Assembly: GCA_020073385.1 (NCBI GenBank)
Contig: JAIQFH010000009.1
Location: 94,921-158,920 of the forward strand
Source of the DNA: Terriglobia bacterium
Lineage (GTDB): Bacteria; Acidobacteriota; Terriglobia; Terriglobales; Acidobacteriaceae
DNA: 64,000 nt
Reading direction: 5' to 3'
Shown here: positions 8,383 through 17,687 of the stretch, one piece after another
Numbering within the stretch: position 1 is the stretch's first letter
Layout: every line of letters starts with the position of its first letter
Notes under the pieces: generated by a model
Databases searched by the model: none
What the model saw: only the letters and a program-made list of their open reading frames with translations
What the model was told of the DNA's origin: nothing
Position numbers and translations under genes: made by a program

Positions 8383-11300
8383 ATGTCCCAATTCGTCCAT
8401 CTGCACCTGCACACCGACTACTCCCTGCTCGATGGCGCTTGTGATGTCGAAAAGCTCTGCGAGCATGTGAGCAAGCTGGGCATGCCGGCCGTGGCCATGA
8501 CCGACCACGGCAACATTTTCGGCACCGTGCACTTCGTGAATGCGGCGTACAAGCACGGGGTGAAACCGATCGTCGGTTGCGAACTCTACATCTGCAAAAA
8601 GGACGACCACCGCGCCGCGCCCGAAGGCGACACCTACAACCACTTGCTGGTGCTGGCCGAAAATGAAGAGGGCTACCGCAACCTCGTCAAGATCACCTCC
8701 GAGGCTTCGCTGCATGGCTTCTATTACAAGCCGCGTGTGAGCAAGAAATTTCTGGCGGAGCATTCACGAGGCCTGATCGGTCTCTCCGGATGCCTGAAGG
8801 GTGAAGTCGCCGAGCGCTTGATGGAGAATAACTACGACGCCGCGCGTGCCGCCGCCGGCACCTTCGCCGACATCTTCGGCAAAGGCAACTTCTTCCTCGA
8901 AATCCAGGATCAGGGCCTGGAGATGGAGCACCGCATCCATCCTGGCCTGTTCAAGCTGGAACAAGATCTCGGGCTCCCGCTGGTGGCAACGAACGACAGC
9001 CACTATCTGTGCGAAGACGACGCCCATGCGCAAGACGTGATGGTCTGCATTCAGACCGGCAAGTCGATTCGCGACACCGCGCGCATGAAGTTCGAGGGTT
9101 CGCAGTTCTTCGTCAAGAACGCGGACGAAATGTATCGCGTCTTCAAGGATTCGCCGGACGTTCTCACGCGAACACTCGACATCGCCGAGCGCTGCAGCCT
9201 GCGATTGGAAAAGGTGGCCAATCCGTTCCCGCAGTTCGAAGTTCCATCCGGATATACGATTGACAGCTACTTTGTGCACGTCACCCGTGAGGGTTTCGCC
9301 CGCCGATTGGAATCGCTGCGCCCGCTGCATGAACAAGGCAAGCTGAAGCATTCACTCACCGATTACGAGCAGCGCCTGGAGCGCGAACTAGGCATCATTC
9401 AGCAGATGAAATTTCCCGGATACTTCCTCATCGTCTGGGACTTCATCCGCTACGCCAAAGAGCGCGGCATTCCGGTTGGTCCAGGCCGCGGATCGGCCGC
9501 GGGATCGCTCGTCTCGTACGCGCTCGGCATCACTGACATCGACCCGCTGCAGCATGAGTTGCTCTTCGAGCGCTTCCTGAATCCCGAACGCGTGTCGATG
9601 CCTGATATCGACATAGACTTCTGCATGAACCGGCGCGGCGAGGTCATCGACTACGTCACCCAGAAATACGGCCGCGACAACGTTGCGCAGATCATCACCT
9701 TCGGCACCATGGCCGCGAAGGCCGCGATCAAAGACGTCGGGCGCGCGATGGATATCCCGTACGCCGACGTCGACCGGATCGCCAAGATGGTACCAACCCA
9801 GCTGAACATAACACTGGAACAGGCGATTGAAGACTCTCCGCAATTGCGCGAGGCGATCGAAAAAGACGGTCAGATTCGCGAGTTGTTTCAAACCGCCAAG
9901 AAACTAGAAGGCTTGGTCCGCAACTCTGGCGTGCACGCCGCCGGCGTAGTGATCTCTCCGCGGCCGCTCACCGACCTTGTCCCGCTGCACCGCACCAAGA
10001 ACGATGAAATCGTGACCGCCTTCGACATGGTCGCCATCGAAAAGATGGGCCTGCTGAAGATGGACTTCCTCGGCCTGACCACGCTCACGATTCTCACCGA
10101 CGCGATGAAGCTGATCGAACAGACGCGGAGCACGCCGCTCACGCTAGAACAGATTCCGCTGCAGGACGCCGAAACATACGAGAAGGTCTTCCACAAGGGA
10201 CTGACCTCGGGCGTCTTCCAGTTTGAATCGCACGGCATGCGCGACGTGCTGCGCAAATACCAGCCGAATTCGATCGAGGACCTCACGGCGCTGAATGCGC
10301 TCTACCGTCCCGGTCCAATCCAGGGCGGCATGATCGACGATTTTGTCGACCGCAAGCATGGACGCAAGAAGGTCGAGTACGAACTGCCGGAATTGCAGGA
10401 GATTCTGCAAGAGACGCTGGGCGTGATCGTGTATCAGGAGCAGGTGATGCAGATTGCGAACCGCCTGGCTGGATACTCGCTGGGTGAAGCTGACCTGCTC
10501 CGCCGCGCCATGGGCAAGAAAAAAGCGGAGGAGATGGCGCAGCAGCGCGAGCGCTTCGTCGAGGGCGCAGCGCAGCGCAAGTATCCGCCCAAGAAGATCG
10601 AGAAGATCTTCGATCTAATGGCGCAGTTCGCCGGGTACGGCTTCAATAAATCGCACTCAGCGGCCTACGCGCTGCTCGCGTATCACACGGCATATCTGAA
10701 GACCCACTATCCAGTCGAATTCATGGCGGCGCTGCTGACGTCGGTTACAGGATCCACCGACGACGTGGTCAAGTACATCAACGAATGCCGGGAGATGGGC
10801 ATTGCCGTTGAGGCACCGGACATCAACGTCTCTGACGCAAACTTCACACCTCACGGCGAAAACATCCGCTTCGGATTGGCTGCGGTGAAGAACGTCGGCG
10901 GCAATGCCATCGAATCGATTGTTGCGGCGCGAAAAAAGCTTGGCCGCTTCAAATCGATCTTCGAATTCTGCGAAAATGTCGACCTTCGCCTGCTCAACAA
11001 GCGCGTACTGGAGTCGCTGATCAAGAGCGGTGCCATGGATTCGCTCGGCCGCCGTGCCCAACTCATGGCCGTTCTCGACAAGGCTATGGAGCAGGCGCAG
11101 AAGACTCAACGCGACGCCGAATCCGGCCAACACGGCCTGTTTGGCGTGTTCCAGCAGGAAGAGCCAGAGACTTCCAACGATCGCCTGCCCAACATCCCCG
11201 ACTGGGACGAGCACACGCGCCTCACAGCTGAGAAGGAAATCCTTGGATTCTTCATCACAGGACACCCGCTGGAAAAATACAAAGACAAGTTGCAGGATCT

Positions 11301-11856
11301 GCAGGCATTGAGCGTGGAAGAGATCGCTGCGATGACGAAGTCCACCGGAAAAGACGAGACCATCGTCACGGCCGGGATCATCAGCAACGTGCGCGTGCTG
11401 AAGTCAAAGAAGGGCGACTTCTACGCGCAGGCCAACCTCGAAGATATGTCTGGATCGATCGACATGATCGTCTTCCCCGAGGCCTACAAACGCATCGGTG
11501 AGAAGGTGAAGCTCGAGGTTCCGGTACTGGTCAAGGCGGGAGTTCGTATCGAAGAAGGCGCGAACCCCAAGATCACGGCGGCCGAGATCATGCCGCTCGA
11601 AGACGCCAAGGTTCCGCTGCCCCGCGCCATTCGCGTCCGCATTCCGCTCGAATCTTCGGGCGAAGCGACAATCGACAGCCTGCACAATCTGTTTTTGGAG
11701 CGCAAAGGTGAGGCCAAAGTGTTATTTGACGTGGAACGCCAAGGGGATTTCATGGTGGTGATGGAGGCGGAAGGCTATAATGTCGTTCCAGACCGAAGTT
11801 TCATCGCCCGGGTCGAACAGTTGTGCGGGCGCGGCAGCGTCCGCATCATCAGCTGA
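8383..11856 (+). CDS. dnaE: DNA polymerase III alpha subunit
   Basis: Replicative DNA polymerase catalytic subunit, 1157 residues, the usual length for DnaE. The PHP domain opens at residue 4 with FVHLHLHTDYSLLDGA and has DHGNIFG. The polymerase palm has PGRGSAAGSLVSYALGI and the catalytic Asp cluster PDIDIDF near residue 410. GYGFNKSHSAAYALLAYHTA near 755 is the conserved thumb/finger segment, and the C-terminus (about 985-1080) carries an OB-fold nucleic-acid-binding domain. It acts with the beta clamp and clamp loader encoded elsewhere. It is followed 94 nt later by accA on the same strand, an arrangement also found in other bacteria. Nothing looks degraded. Confidence 0.97.
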   Translation: MSQFVHLHLHTDYSLLDGACDVEKLCEHVSKLGMPAVAMTDHGNIFGTVHFVNAAYKHGVKPIVGCELYICKKDDHRAAPEGDTYNHLLVLAENEEGYRNLVKITSEASLHGFYYKPRVSKKFLAEHSRGLIGLSGCLKGEVAERLMENNYDAARAAAGTFADIFGKGNFFLEIQDQGLEMEHRIHPGLFKLEQDLGLPLVATNDSHYLCEDDAHAQDVMVCIQTGKSIRDTARMKFEGSQFFVKNADEMYRVFKDSPDVLTRTLDIAERCSLRLEKVANPFPQFEVPSGYTIDSYFVHVTREGFARRLESLRPLHEQGKLKHSLTDYEQRLERELGIIQQMKFPGYFLIVWDFIRYAKERGIPVGPGRGSAAGSLVSYALGITDIDPLQHELLFERFLNPERVSMPDIDIDFCMNRRGEVIDYVTQKYGRDNVAQIITFGTMAAKAAIKDVGRAMDIPYADVDRIAKMVPTQLNITLEQAIEDSPQLREAIEKDGQIRELFQTAKKLEGLVRNSGVHAAGVVISPRPLTDLVPLHRTKNDEIVTAFDMVAIEKMGLLKMDFLGLTTLTILTDAMKLIEQTRSTPLTLEQIPLQDAETYEKVFHKGLTSGVFQFESHGMRDVLRKYQPNSIEDLTALNALYRPGPIQGGMIDDFVDRKHGRKKVEYELPELQEILQETLGVIVYQEQVMQIANRLAGYSLGEADLLRRAMGKKKAEEMAQQRERFVEGAAQRKYPPKKIEKIFDLMAQFAGYGFNKSHSAAYALLAYHTAYLKTHYPVEFMAALLTSVTGSTDDVVKYINECREMGIAVEAPDINVSDANFTPHGENIRFGLAAVKNVGGNAIESIVAARKKLGRFKSIFEFCENVDLRLLNKRVLESLIKSGAMDSLGRRAQLMAVLDKAMEQAQKTQRDAESGQHGLFGVFQQEEPETSNDRLPNIPDWDEHTRLTAEKEILGFFITGHPLEKYKDKLQDLQALSVEEIAAMTKSTGKDETIVTAGIISNVRVLKSKKGDFYAQANLEDMSGSIDMIVFPEAYKRIGEKVKLEVPVLVKAGVRIEEGANPKITAAEIMPLEDAKVPLPRAIRVRIPLESSGEATIDSLHNLFLERKGEAKVLFDVERQGDFMVVMEAEGYNVVPDRSFIARVEQLCGRGSVRIIS

Positions 11857-11875
11857 ATAAGCTGGCGCAAGGCCG

Positions 11876-11909
11876 TTTTGAAAGGGTGCGGCTTCAACCG
11901 TGCCGTCAA
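11876..11909 (+). repeat. Small palindromic repeat, family 1 (copy near accA)
   Basis: TTTTGAAAGGGTGCGGCTTCAACCG is an imperfect hairpin element closely similar to the copy at 52303-52328 (TTGAAAGGGCGCGGCTTCAG). It lies in the dnaE-accA gap and would be in the accA leader if accA has its own transcript. The similarity covers the arms and a few flanking bases. Confidence 0.55.
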
Positions 11910-11950
11910 GGTCAGGAAACAGACGCGCCTTTAGCGCCGATTTGCCGACA

Positions 11951-12907
11951 ATGGCAGCCACCGAAAAAGCACAGCAGGAACTGGAACAGATCGAGCGGCA
12001 AGTCGCCGAGATGGAAGCCGGTGAAACTGACGACGCCACCCGCCGTCAGATTGCCAAACTGCAGGACCGTATTGATATCCTTCGCCGCGAGATGAACGCC
12101 CCCCTCACAGCCTGGCAAAAGACCGAACTGGCGCGGCATCCGCAGCGTCCGCAGTCGCTTGATTACATCGAGCGCGTCTTCACCGATTTCAGCGAGATTC
12201 ATGGCGACCGGGGCTTCGGCGACGATGCCGCCATCGTCTGCGGCATGGCCCGCTTCCACGGTGAAGAGGTGCTCGTCGTCGGCACGCAAAAGGGCCGCGA
12301 TATGAAGCAACGTGTCTTCCGCAACTTCGGCACGCCGCATCCAGAAGGCTACCGCAAAGCGATTCGTGTGATGCAGGTTGCCGAGAAGTTTCACCGCCCG
12401 ATCTTCACGCTGGTTGACACCGACGGTGCTTATCCCGGTATCAACGCGGAAGAGCGCGGACAAGCCGAGGCGATCGCGTATAACCTGCGTGAGATGGCGC
12501 GACTGGAAGTCCCGATCATCGCCACCGTAATTGGCGTTGGGGGCAGCGGCGGCGCTTTGGCCATCGCGGTCGCCGATCGCGTTCTGATGATGGAAAACTC
12601 TATCTACTCTGTGATCTCGCCCGAAGGCTGCGCCGCCATCATGTGGCGCGATGCCAGCAAGAAAGAACTGGCGGCCGAGGCCATGCGCATTACTGCGACC
12701 GACCTGAGCGAACTGGGTTGCATCGACGACATTGTTCCAGAACCCGAAGGCGGAGCGCATCGCGATCACGAGGCTGCCGCGAATCTGCTCGATGCCAGCT
12801 TGCAGAAGCACTTCGCCGAACTGAAGAAAATCCCCCCGGCAGAATTGGTCGCATCACGATATAATAAGTTCCGGACCATCGCCCAGTTCTTCAAGACCGA
12901 ATCGTGA
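11951..12907 (+). CDS. accA: Acetyl-CoA carboxylase carboxyltransferase alpha subunit
   Basis: Half of the carboxyltransferase that moves CO2 from carboxybiotin to acetyl-CoA, the first step of fatty acid synthesis. The 318-residue product has the usual length: a helical N-terminus (residues 1-50), then the crotonase-fold core with LARHPQRP, DRGFGDD, the oxyanion-forming GVGGSGGALAIAVADRV near 195-215 and SVISPEGCAAIMWRD. The ATG at 11951 is chosen because upstream in-frame codons lack family similarity; a clear ribosome site is missing, so expression may depend on dnaE translation or on a weak site. accD is not in the window. Confidence 0.96.
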   Translation: MAATEKAQQELEQIERQVAEMEAGETDDATRRQIAKLQDRIDILRREMNAPLTAWQKTELARHPQRPQSLDYIERVFTDFSEIHGDRGFGDDAAIVCGMARFHGEEVLVVGTQKGRDMKQRVFRNFGTPHPEGYRKAIRVMQVAEKFHRPIFTLVDTDGAYPGINAEERGQAEAIAYNLREMARLEVPIIATVIGVGGSGGALAIAVADRVLMMENSIYSVISPEGCAAIMWRDASKKELAAEAMRITATDLSELGCIDDIVPEPEGGAHRDHEAAANLLDASLQKHFAELKKIPPAELVASRYNKFRTIAQFFKTES

Positions 12908-13085
12908 GCTTGTCGGCACACTCCCCTCTGCGTTCTCCGCGAGGCCGTTCTCGGCGAACCCTGCGGTCAAAATCGTAAACCGCCGAGCGCGCCGAGGATT
13001 CGCACGCAGAGAAAGCGTGGCACAAGGACCATGTCAGCCACTAGGAGGAAAGGGCGAAAGGCCGCACGCGTGGCCCATGCCGCCG

Positions 13086-13091
13086 TATAAT
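13086..13091 (+). promoter_or_regulatory. Possible -10 box for korAB
   Basis: A perfect TATAAT lies about 75 nt before korA, in a 259-nt gap after accA. The hexamer 17 nt upstream is not close to TTGACA, so this is suggestive only. The rest of the gap contains GC-rich text of the CTCTGCG...CCGCG sort that recurs at 39690-39765, and nothing else I can name. Confidence 0.3.
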
Positions 13092-13166
13092 TGAAATGGT
13101 TTCCTCCTCGCAATCCACAAGACAGGGCGACAGCGTTCGGCCCGTTGACCAAAGGAAGGTGTTGGG

Positions 13167-15005
13167 ATGGCCACATCGGATGTCGTGCCCCGGGAATCCG
13201 CCGGAGGCATGAACAAGCAGCGCATCGTCAATGACATGAGCATTCAGGTCGCGACGGTGAACGGCTCGGGTTCGCAGAGTTCAAATACAGTTTTGCTGCG
13301 CAGCATTTTTCAGATGGGCGTGCCCGTCTCGGGCAAGAATATGTTCCCGTCGAACATCGCAGGATTGCCTACCTGGTACACGATCCGCGCCAATAAGAAC
13401 GGCTACATCGGCCGCAAAAAGGAAATTGACTTCCTCGTGGCCATGAATCCGGAGACAGCGACCGAAGATACGATGTCGTTGGCGCCGGGCGCATCAGTGC
13501 TTTACGACGAGCCTCTCGCGCTCCACAAACTGCGAAACGACCTTATCTTCTACTCCGTTCCCTACGACAAGATCGTCGCCCCGGTTTGCCCGGAAGCCAA
13601 GCTGCGGAAACTGGTCAAGAACATGGTTTACGTCGGCGTGGTGGCCTCTCTGCTCACCATCGATATGGCCGAGGTGGAGAAGGCGATCCGCAAGCAGTTC
13701 GCAAAGAAAGTAAAAGCCGCCAACCTGAACCTGGCGGCGGCGCAGGCCGGATTCGAATACGCGAAAGCGAACCTCGAGAAGCGTGGGGTGTTCTACATCG
13801 AGCGCATGGACAAGACTGCCGGCAAGATCATCATCGATGGCAACTCCGCCGCCGCGCTCGGCTGCATGTTCGCGGGATGCACGGTTGTGACGTGGTATCC
13901 GATCACGCCCTCGTCGTCGCTGGTCGAGACGATGATCGAATACATGAAGGAATACCGGATTGGCCCCGACGGCAAGGCAACGTTTGCCATTGTTCAAGCC
14001 GAAGATGAACTCGCCGCAATCGGCATGGTAATCGGCGCAGGGTGGGCAGGCGCGCGCAGCATGACCGCCACCGCCGGGCCCGGCATCTCACTTATGTCCG
14101 AGTTTGCCGGACTCGCGTATTACGTCGAGGTTCCGGGCGTGATCTGGGACATCCAGCGCGTTGGTCCTTCAACCGGGCTTCCTACCCGTACTTCACAAGG
14201 CGATATTCTTTCGACCGCCGTCTTATCGCACGGAGACACGAAGCACATCATGTTGATTCCCTGCTCCGTCGAGGAATGCTTCACGATGGCGACCGATGCA
14301 TTCAATCTTGCGGAACAATTCCAGACTCTGGTTTTCGTCATGTCCGATCTCGATCTCGGCATGAATAACTGGATGTCCGACCCGTTCCCCTATCCCACAA
14401 CACCGATCAAGCGCGGCAAAGTGCTGAGCAAGGAAAACCTCGACCGCCTCGGCGGATTCGCGCGCTACAAGGACATCGATGGCGATGGCATTGGTCACCG
14501 TACGCTGCCCGGCACGCCGCACCCTGCAGCCGCTTACTTCGCGCGTGGCAGCGGCCACAACGAAAGAGCTCAGTACAGTGAGCGCGCTGATGATTTCGAG
14601 AACAACATGGAGCGTCTGAACCGCAAGTTCGAAACCGCGCGTTCATTCGTTCCGCGGCCCGAGATCACAAAGGGCAACAATGCCAAGATCGGCATCATCG
14701 GCTACGGCACCTCGCACTGGGGCATCACCGAGAGCCGCGATCAACTCCGCGCCGAGTATGGCATTGAGACCGACTATCTGCGCCTCCGCGCCTATCCTTT
14801 CACCCGCGAGGTTCACGAGTTCGTCGAGCAGCATGAGCACGTTTACTTGGTGGAGCAGAACCGCGACGCACAGATGCTCAGCCTGCTGAAGCTCGATTTG
14901 AAACCTGAGTTGACGCCGCGCCTGCGCAGCATTGCCCACATCACCGGACTGCCTCTCGATGCGCGGTCCATCACCGACGAACTGACCAGCATGGAGGGCA
15001 AGTAG
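13167..15005 (+). CDS. korA: 2-oxoacid:acceptor oxidoreductase, fused gamma-alpha subunit (2-oxoglutarate:ferredoxin type)
   Basis: Catalyses reversible CoA-dependent oxidative decarboxylation of a 2-oxoacid with ferredoxin as electron acceptor. In this 612-residue protein the gamma domain comes first (about 25-200, GSGSQSSNTVLLRSIFQMG) and the alpha domain follows (about 220-600), with GNSAAALGCMFAGC, WYPITPSSSLVE and the TATAGPGISLMSEF segment. This gamma-alpha fusion plus a separate beta subunit is typical of KorAB enzymes; 2-oxoglutarate is the likeliest substrate but pyruvate or a branched-chain acid cannot be excluded. The ATG at 13167 has GGAAGG upstream. The stop codon abuts the ATG of korB. 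The enzyme would support a reductive or ferredoxin-linked TCA step. Confidence 0.9.
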   Translation: MATSDVVPRESAGGMNKQRIVNDMSIQVATVNGSGSQSSNTVLLRSIFQMGVPVSGKNMFPSNIAGLPTWYTIRANKNGYIGRKKEIDFLVAMNPETATEDTMSLAPGASVLYDEPLALHKLRNDLIFYSVPYDKIVAPVCPEAKLRKLVKNMVYVGVVASLLTIDMAEVEKAIRKQFAKKVKAANLNLAAAQAGFEYAKANLEKRGVFYIERMDKTAGKIIIDGNSAAALGCMFAGCTVVTWYPITPSSSLVETMIEYMKEYRIGPDGKATFAIVQAEDELAAIGMVIGAGWAGARSMTATAGPGISLMSEFAGLAYYVEVPGVIWDIQRVGPSTGLPTRTSQGDILSTAVLSHGDTKHIMLIPCSVEECFTMATDAFNLAEQFQTLVFVMSDLDLGMNNWMSDPFPYPTTPIKRGKVLSKENLDRLGGFARYKDIDGDGIGHRTLPGTPHPAAAYFARGSGHNERAQYSERADDFENNMERLNRKFETARSFVPRPEITKGNNAKIGIIGYGTSHWGITESRDQLRAEYGIETDYLRLRAYPFTREVHEFVEQHEHVYLVEQNRDAQMLSLLKLDLKPELTPRLRSIAHITGLPLDARSITDELTSMEGK

Positions 15006-16064
15006 ATGGGAACCACCAGTGTTGAGCCCGGCGCAGCCGCACCGGGACCAAAGACAAACCGCATCGGCCTCACCGTCATCGACTATAAGGGCGGCAAGAC
15101 GACCCTGTGCGCAGGCTGCGGCCACAATGCGATCTCCGAGCGCATCATCGAGGCCATGTTCGAGATGGGCGTTGAGCCTGAGTTCGTGATCAAGCCTAGC
15201 GGTATCGGGTGCTCGTCGAAAACGCCTGCATATTTCATGAGCCGTTCGCACAGTTTCAATGCTGTGCACGGCCGTATGCCGTCCGTGGCAACTGGCGCGC
15301 TCCTTGCCAATCGCAAGCTGATCTGCATTGGGGTTAGCGGCGACGGCGACACCGCCTCCATCGGTATCGGCCAGTTCGTGCACCTCATGCGCCGCAATCT
15401 ACCGGTCATCTACATCATCGAGGACAACGGCGTTTACGGGCTTACCAAGGGCCAGTTCTCCGCGACAGCCGATTTGGGCTCGAAGCTGAAGACCGGCGTG
15501 GTCAATGATCTTCCTCCGATCGACACCTGCGCGCTTGCGATCCAACTTGGCGCCACGCTCGTCGGACGCTCCTTCTCGGGTGACAAGCGCCAACTCAGCG
15601 CCATGTTGAAGGCCGCCATTGCGCACAAGGGTACGGTCATGCTCGACGTGGTTTCGCCCTGCGTGACCTTCAATGATCACGAGGGGTCGACCAAGTCCTA
15701 CAAGTACGTGAAGGAACACGAAGAGACGCTGCAGGATGTGAGCTTCATCCCGCACTTTGAGGACATCAACGTGGAATACGACCCGGGCTCGACCATCCAG
15801 GTCACCATGCATGACGGATCGCGTCTGCACCTCCGTAAGCTGGAGGAGGACTACGATCCCACAAACAAGATTCGAGCCCTTACTCGTCTCACCGAAGCTC
15901 ACGAGAAAGGTGAAGTGCTGACTGGATTGTTCTACGTGAATCCCGAGGCACCGAATTTCATTGAGATGCTGAATGTCGTCGACCAGCCGCTGGCGACGCT
16001 GCCTGATTCGGTGACGCGCCCGCCGAAAGAAGTGCTCGACGCGTGCATGGAAGAGCTGCGCTAA
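15006..16064 (+). CDS. korB: 2-oxoacid:acceptor oxidoreductase beta subunit
   Basis: Thiamine diphosphate-binding partner of KorA, 352 residues. CAGCGHNAISERIIEA at about 36-51 supplies the first Cys ligands of the [4Fe-4S] cluster, with further Cys in SGIGCSSKTP and near residue 215 (VVSPCVTF). The TPP-binding motif starts GVSGDGDTASIG near residue 105 and ends at EDNGVYGLTKGQ. It begins directly after the korA stop, so the two are translated together. Its end runs into a clear hairpin terminator, closing the transcript. No dedicated ferredoxin gene is nearby. Confidence 0.92.
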   Translation: MGTTSVEPGAAAPGPKTNRIGLTVIDYKGGKTTLCAGCGHNAISERIIEAMFEMGVEPEFVIKPSGIGCSSKTPAYFMSRSHSFNAVHGRMPSVATGALLANRKLICIGVSGDGDTASIGIGQFVHLMRRNLPVIYIIEDNGVYGLTKGQFSATADLGSKLKTGVVNDLPPIDTCALAIQLGATLVGRSFSGDKRQLSAMLKAAIAHKGTVMLDVVSPCVTFNDHEGSTKSYKYVKEHEETLQDVSFIPHFEDINVEYDPGSTIQVTMHDGSRLHLRKLEEDYDPTNKIRALTRLTEAHEKGEVLTGLFYVNPEAPNFIEMLNVVDQPLATLPDSVTRPPKEVLDACMEELR

Positions 16065-16080
16065 TTTCTTTGTTAAAGAA

Positions 16081-16114
16081 AAGAGGGCCTCGAATCGAGG
16101 CCCTTTCATTTTTT
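16081..16114. terminator. Rho-independent terminator after korB, usable on both strands
   Basis: GGGCCTCG (16085-16092), loop AAT, and CGAGGCCC (16096-16103) form a perfect 8-bp stem followed by TTTCATTTTTT. On the minus strand the stem is followed by TCTTTTCTTT, so it could also stop transcripts of the convergent small gene. Confidence 0.87.
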
Positions 16115-16128
16115 CATTGCTGATCTGC

Positions 16129-16329
16129 TTACGCCGTCTTTAACTCCGGCTCCCCGCTATGCTCTGGGTTCTCGCCGGGCTCGGGGAAATCGGTATCCGC
16201 ATCCTTGATCATCGGGTCCTGATCCCGATGTCCGAGTTGCAACTGCAAGCCAATATTGCCCGGAATCTTATGATCCTCGGTTTCCGTCGCGCCCTTCGCT
16301 GTATCCTGGTCAACCTTGTTCTCTGTCAT
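16129..16329 (-). CDS. Small acidic hypothetical protein
   Basis: A 66-residue hydrophilic protein, start chosen at the ATG preceded by AAGGCGG with proper spacing; longer in-frame starts (16359, 16404) lack as good a site. It has no Cys, no signal peptide and no membrane segment, and is rich in Asp, Glu and Pro towards its end (DFPEPGENPEHSGEPELKTA). It faces the korB terminator. I recognise no family; coding status rests on the ribosome site and the composition. Confidence 0.45.
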   Translation of the reverse strand: MTENKVDQDTAKGATETEDHKIPGNIGLQLQLGHRDQDPMIKDADTDFPEPGENPEHSGEPELKTA

Positions 16330-16446
16330 GAGTCCGCCTTCTTGCAATGATTGGGACATGGCCGGAGAAGAGCCGCCCCTTAAAAGTAAGTCTATTCCTG
16401 GCAAACCTCGAATAGAATAGTTTTCTTAAAGGAAGGTTGTCGGAGT

Positions 16447-16626
16447 ATGAAAAAGATTCTCTTCTCTCTGATGATGTGCTGCTTGTTCAGCATACTTGCC
16501 TTGGCCGACGTGCCCCAAGCCTCGCTGACTTCGGTGAATCACCGTGATCGTCATCACCACGCCAGCCACCATGCCAGCCGCGCTGCCAAGCACCACGCCC
16601 GCCACAGGCACTACCGGTCGGTATAG
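16447..16626 (+). CDS. Small His-rich secreted protein
   Basis: A 59-codon ORF with a ribosome site GGAG three bases... close to the ATG and a clear signal peptide (MKKILFSLMMCCLFSILALA) followed by a His/Arg-rich tail with HRDRHHHASHH and KHHARHRHYR. The mature part is only about 39 residues, with ten or more His, which suggests metal (Ni, Zn, Cu) or heme-side binding at the cell surface. It sits alone between a minus-strand small gene and the convergent cpoB. No family is recognised; the function is inferred from composition only. Confidence 0.55.
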   Translation: MKKILFSLMMCCLFSILALADVPQASLTSVNHRDRHHHASHHASRAAKHHARHRHYRSV

Positions 16627-16651
16627 TCGGACTTAAGATCGATCGGCGAAT

Positions 16652-17491
16652 CTATCGACCCGAACTGCTCACTCCGGCCTTCCGCAGCCGCTCCCGCGCC
16701 TGTAGCGCTTCCGGCGAGTGCGGATACCGCTGGATCAAATGCCGCAACTCGCTCACTCCTTCGTCCTGCTTGCCGAGTTCAAGCAGAGCGAATCCCTTTT
16801 TCAACTGTGCTGAAGCCGCTTTGTTCCCACTGGGAAAATTCTGCAGAACCTGGTCGTAGCTCTGCACCGCCTGCTGGTAATTTGCCTGCTTGAACTGCAA
16901 CTCGCCCAGATAATAGTAGGAATTTCCGGCGAGATCGGTGTTGGGATAGAACTTGATGTAATCCGAGAATTCCTGCGTGGCCAGATCGTTCTTGCCGCCG
17001 TTGTAGTCGCGCAGGCCATTGTTATATAGCACGTCGGGTGGCGGCGCCGAGGCCATTTGCTGCTGCTGCGCTTGTGTCGTCGCCTGCTGCGCGGCAAAAC
17101 TCTGCTGCGCCGCCTGCATGTCTTCCAACTGCTTCGTCACCTTCGCCAGGCGCACCTTGATCTCGTCCATAGTGTCGTTCAGCGCCTGGATCTGGCCGGA
17201 AAGCTGGTCGGACTTTGAACCCTCGCCTTCCTGCTGTTTCTGCAGGGTTGTCTGCAGGTTGTTCAGGGCAGTGGCAAGCTTGTTAACCGTGTCGGTGTCC
17301 TTTTCGACAAGGTTCTTCATGACGCCCATGCGCTCGTCGAAGCTGCGCTGCATGGCGGTCATCTGCTCCTGCAGTTGCTGTACTTGCGTCTGCAACTGCA
17401 CCATTTCCTTGTTTACTCCGAAAGCCGGAGCCACGCTCAACCAAAGGATCAGAAATAACGCCACAAGCGCCGAAATACGGTGTGTTTTCAT
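16652..17491 (-). CDS. cpoB: Tol-Pal accessory protein CpoB/YbgF with TPR repeats
   Basis: Periplasmic coordinator of outer-membrane constriction and peptidoglycan synthesis. The 279-residue protein has a signal peptide (residues 1-26), a long coiled coil (about 28-125, many Gln and heptads such as MVQLQTQVQQLQEQM), a Gln-rich linker, then three TPR units (about 155-275: GLRDYNGGKNDLATQEF, YYLGELQFKQANYQQAV, KGFALLELGKQDEGV). The ATG at 17491 starts the signal peptide; the frame is open upstream to 17620 but reads non-specific sequence. It is the last gene of the Tol-Pal set, 196 nt after pal, so it may also have its own promoter. Confidence 0.88.
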   Translation of the reverse strand: MKTHRISALVALFLILWLSVAPAFGVNKEMVQLQTQVQQLQEQMTAMQRSFDERMGVMKNLVEKDTDTVNKLATALNNLQTTLQKQQEGEGSKSDQLSGQIQALNDTMDEIKVRLAKVTKQLEDMQAAQQSFAAQQATTQAQQQQMASAPPPDVLYNNGLRDYNGGKNDLATQEFSDYIKFYPNTDLAGNSYYYLGELQFKQANYQQAVQSYDQVLQNFPSGNKAASAQLKKGFALLELGKQDEGVSELRHLIQRYPHSPEALQARERLRKAGVSSSGR

Positions 17492-17687
17492 AGCATGTTT
17501 CCCTGGATACGCATTCTTAGATGCTTTGATTGTCCCACAGGGCTGGGGGGATTCGACATCCGAAAGGGCTGTGGGAACCGGAAGATTCAACTGGCGCCAA
17601 GCAACCGCAGGACTGGTCACGGTCGGCGCAAGCAGGTCACAACGTCAGAAAGAAACGGGGGACGTCGAAACGTCCCCCGCATGAACG

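Noticed and set aside
12925..13015. CTCTGCG/CCGCG-rich text here and at 39690-39765 as a repeat family
   Set aside because: The two stretches are similar in style but have no shared boundary or stem, so I cannot define an element.
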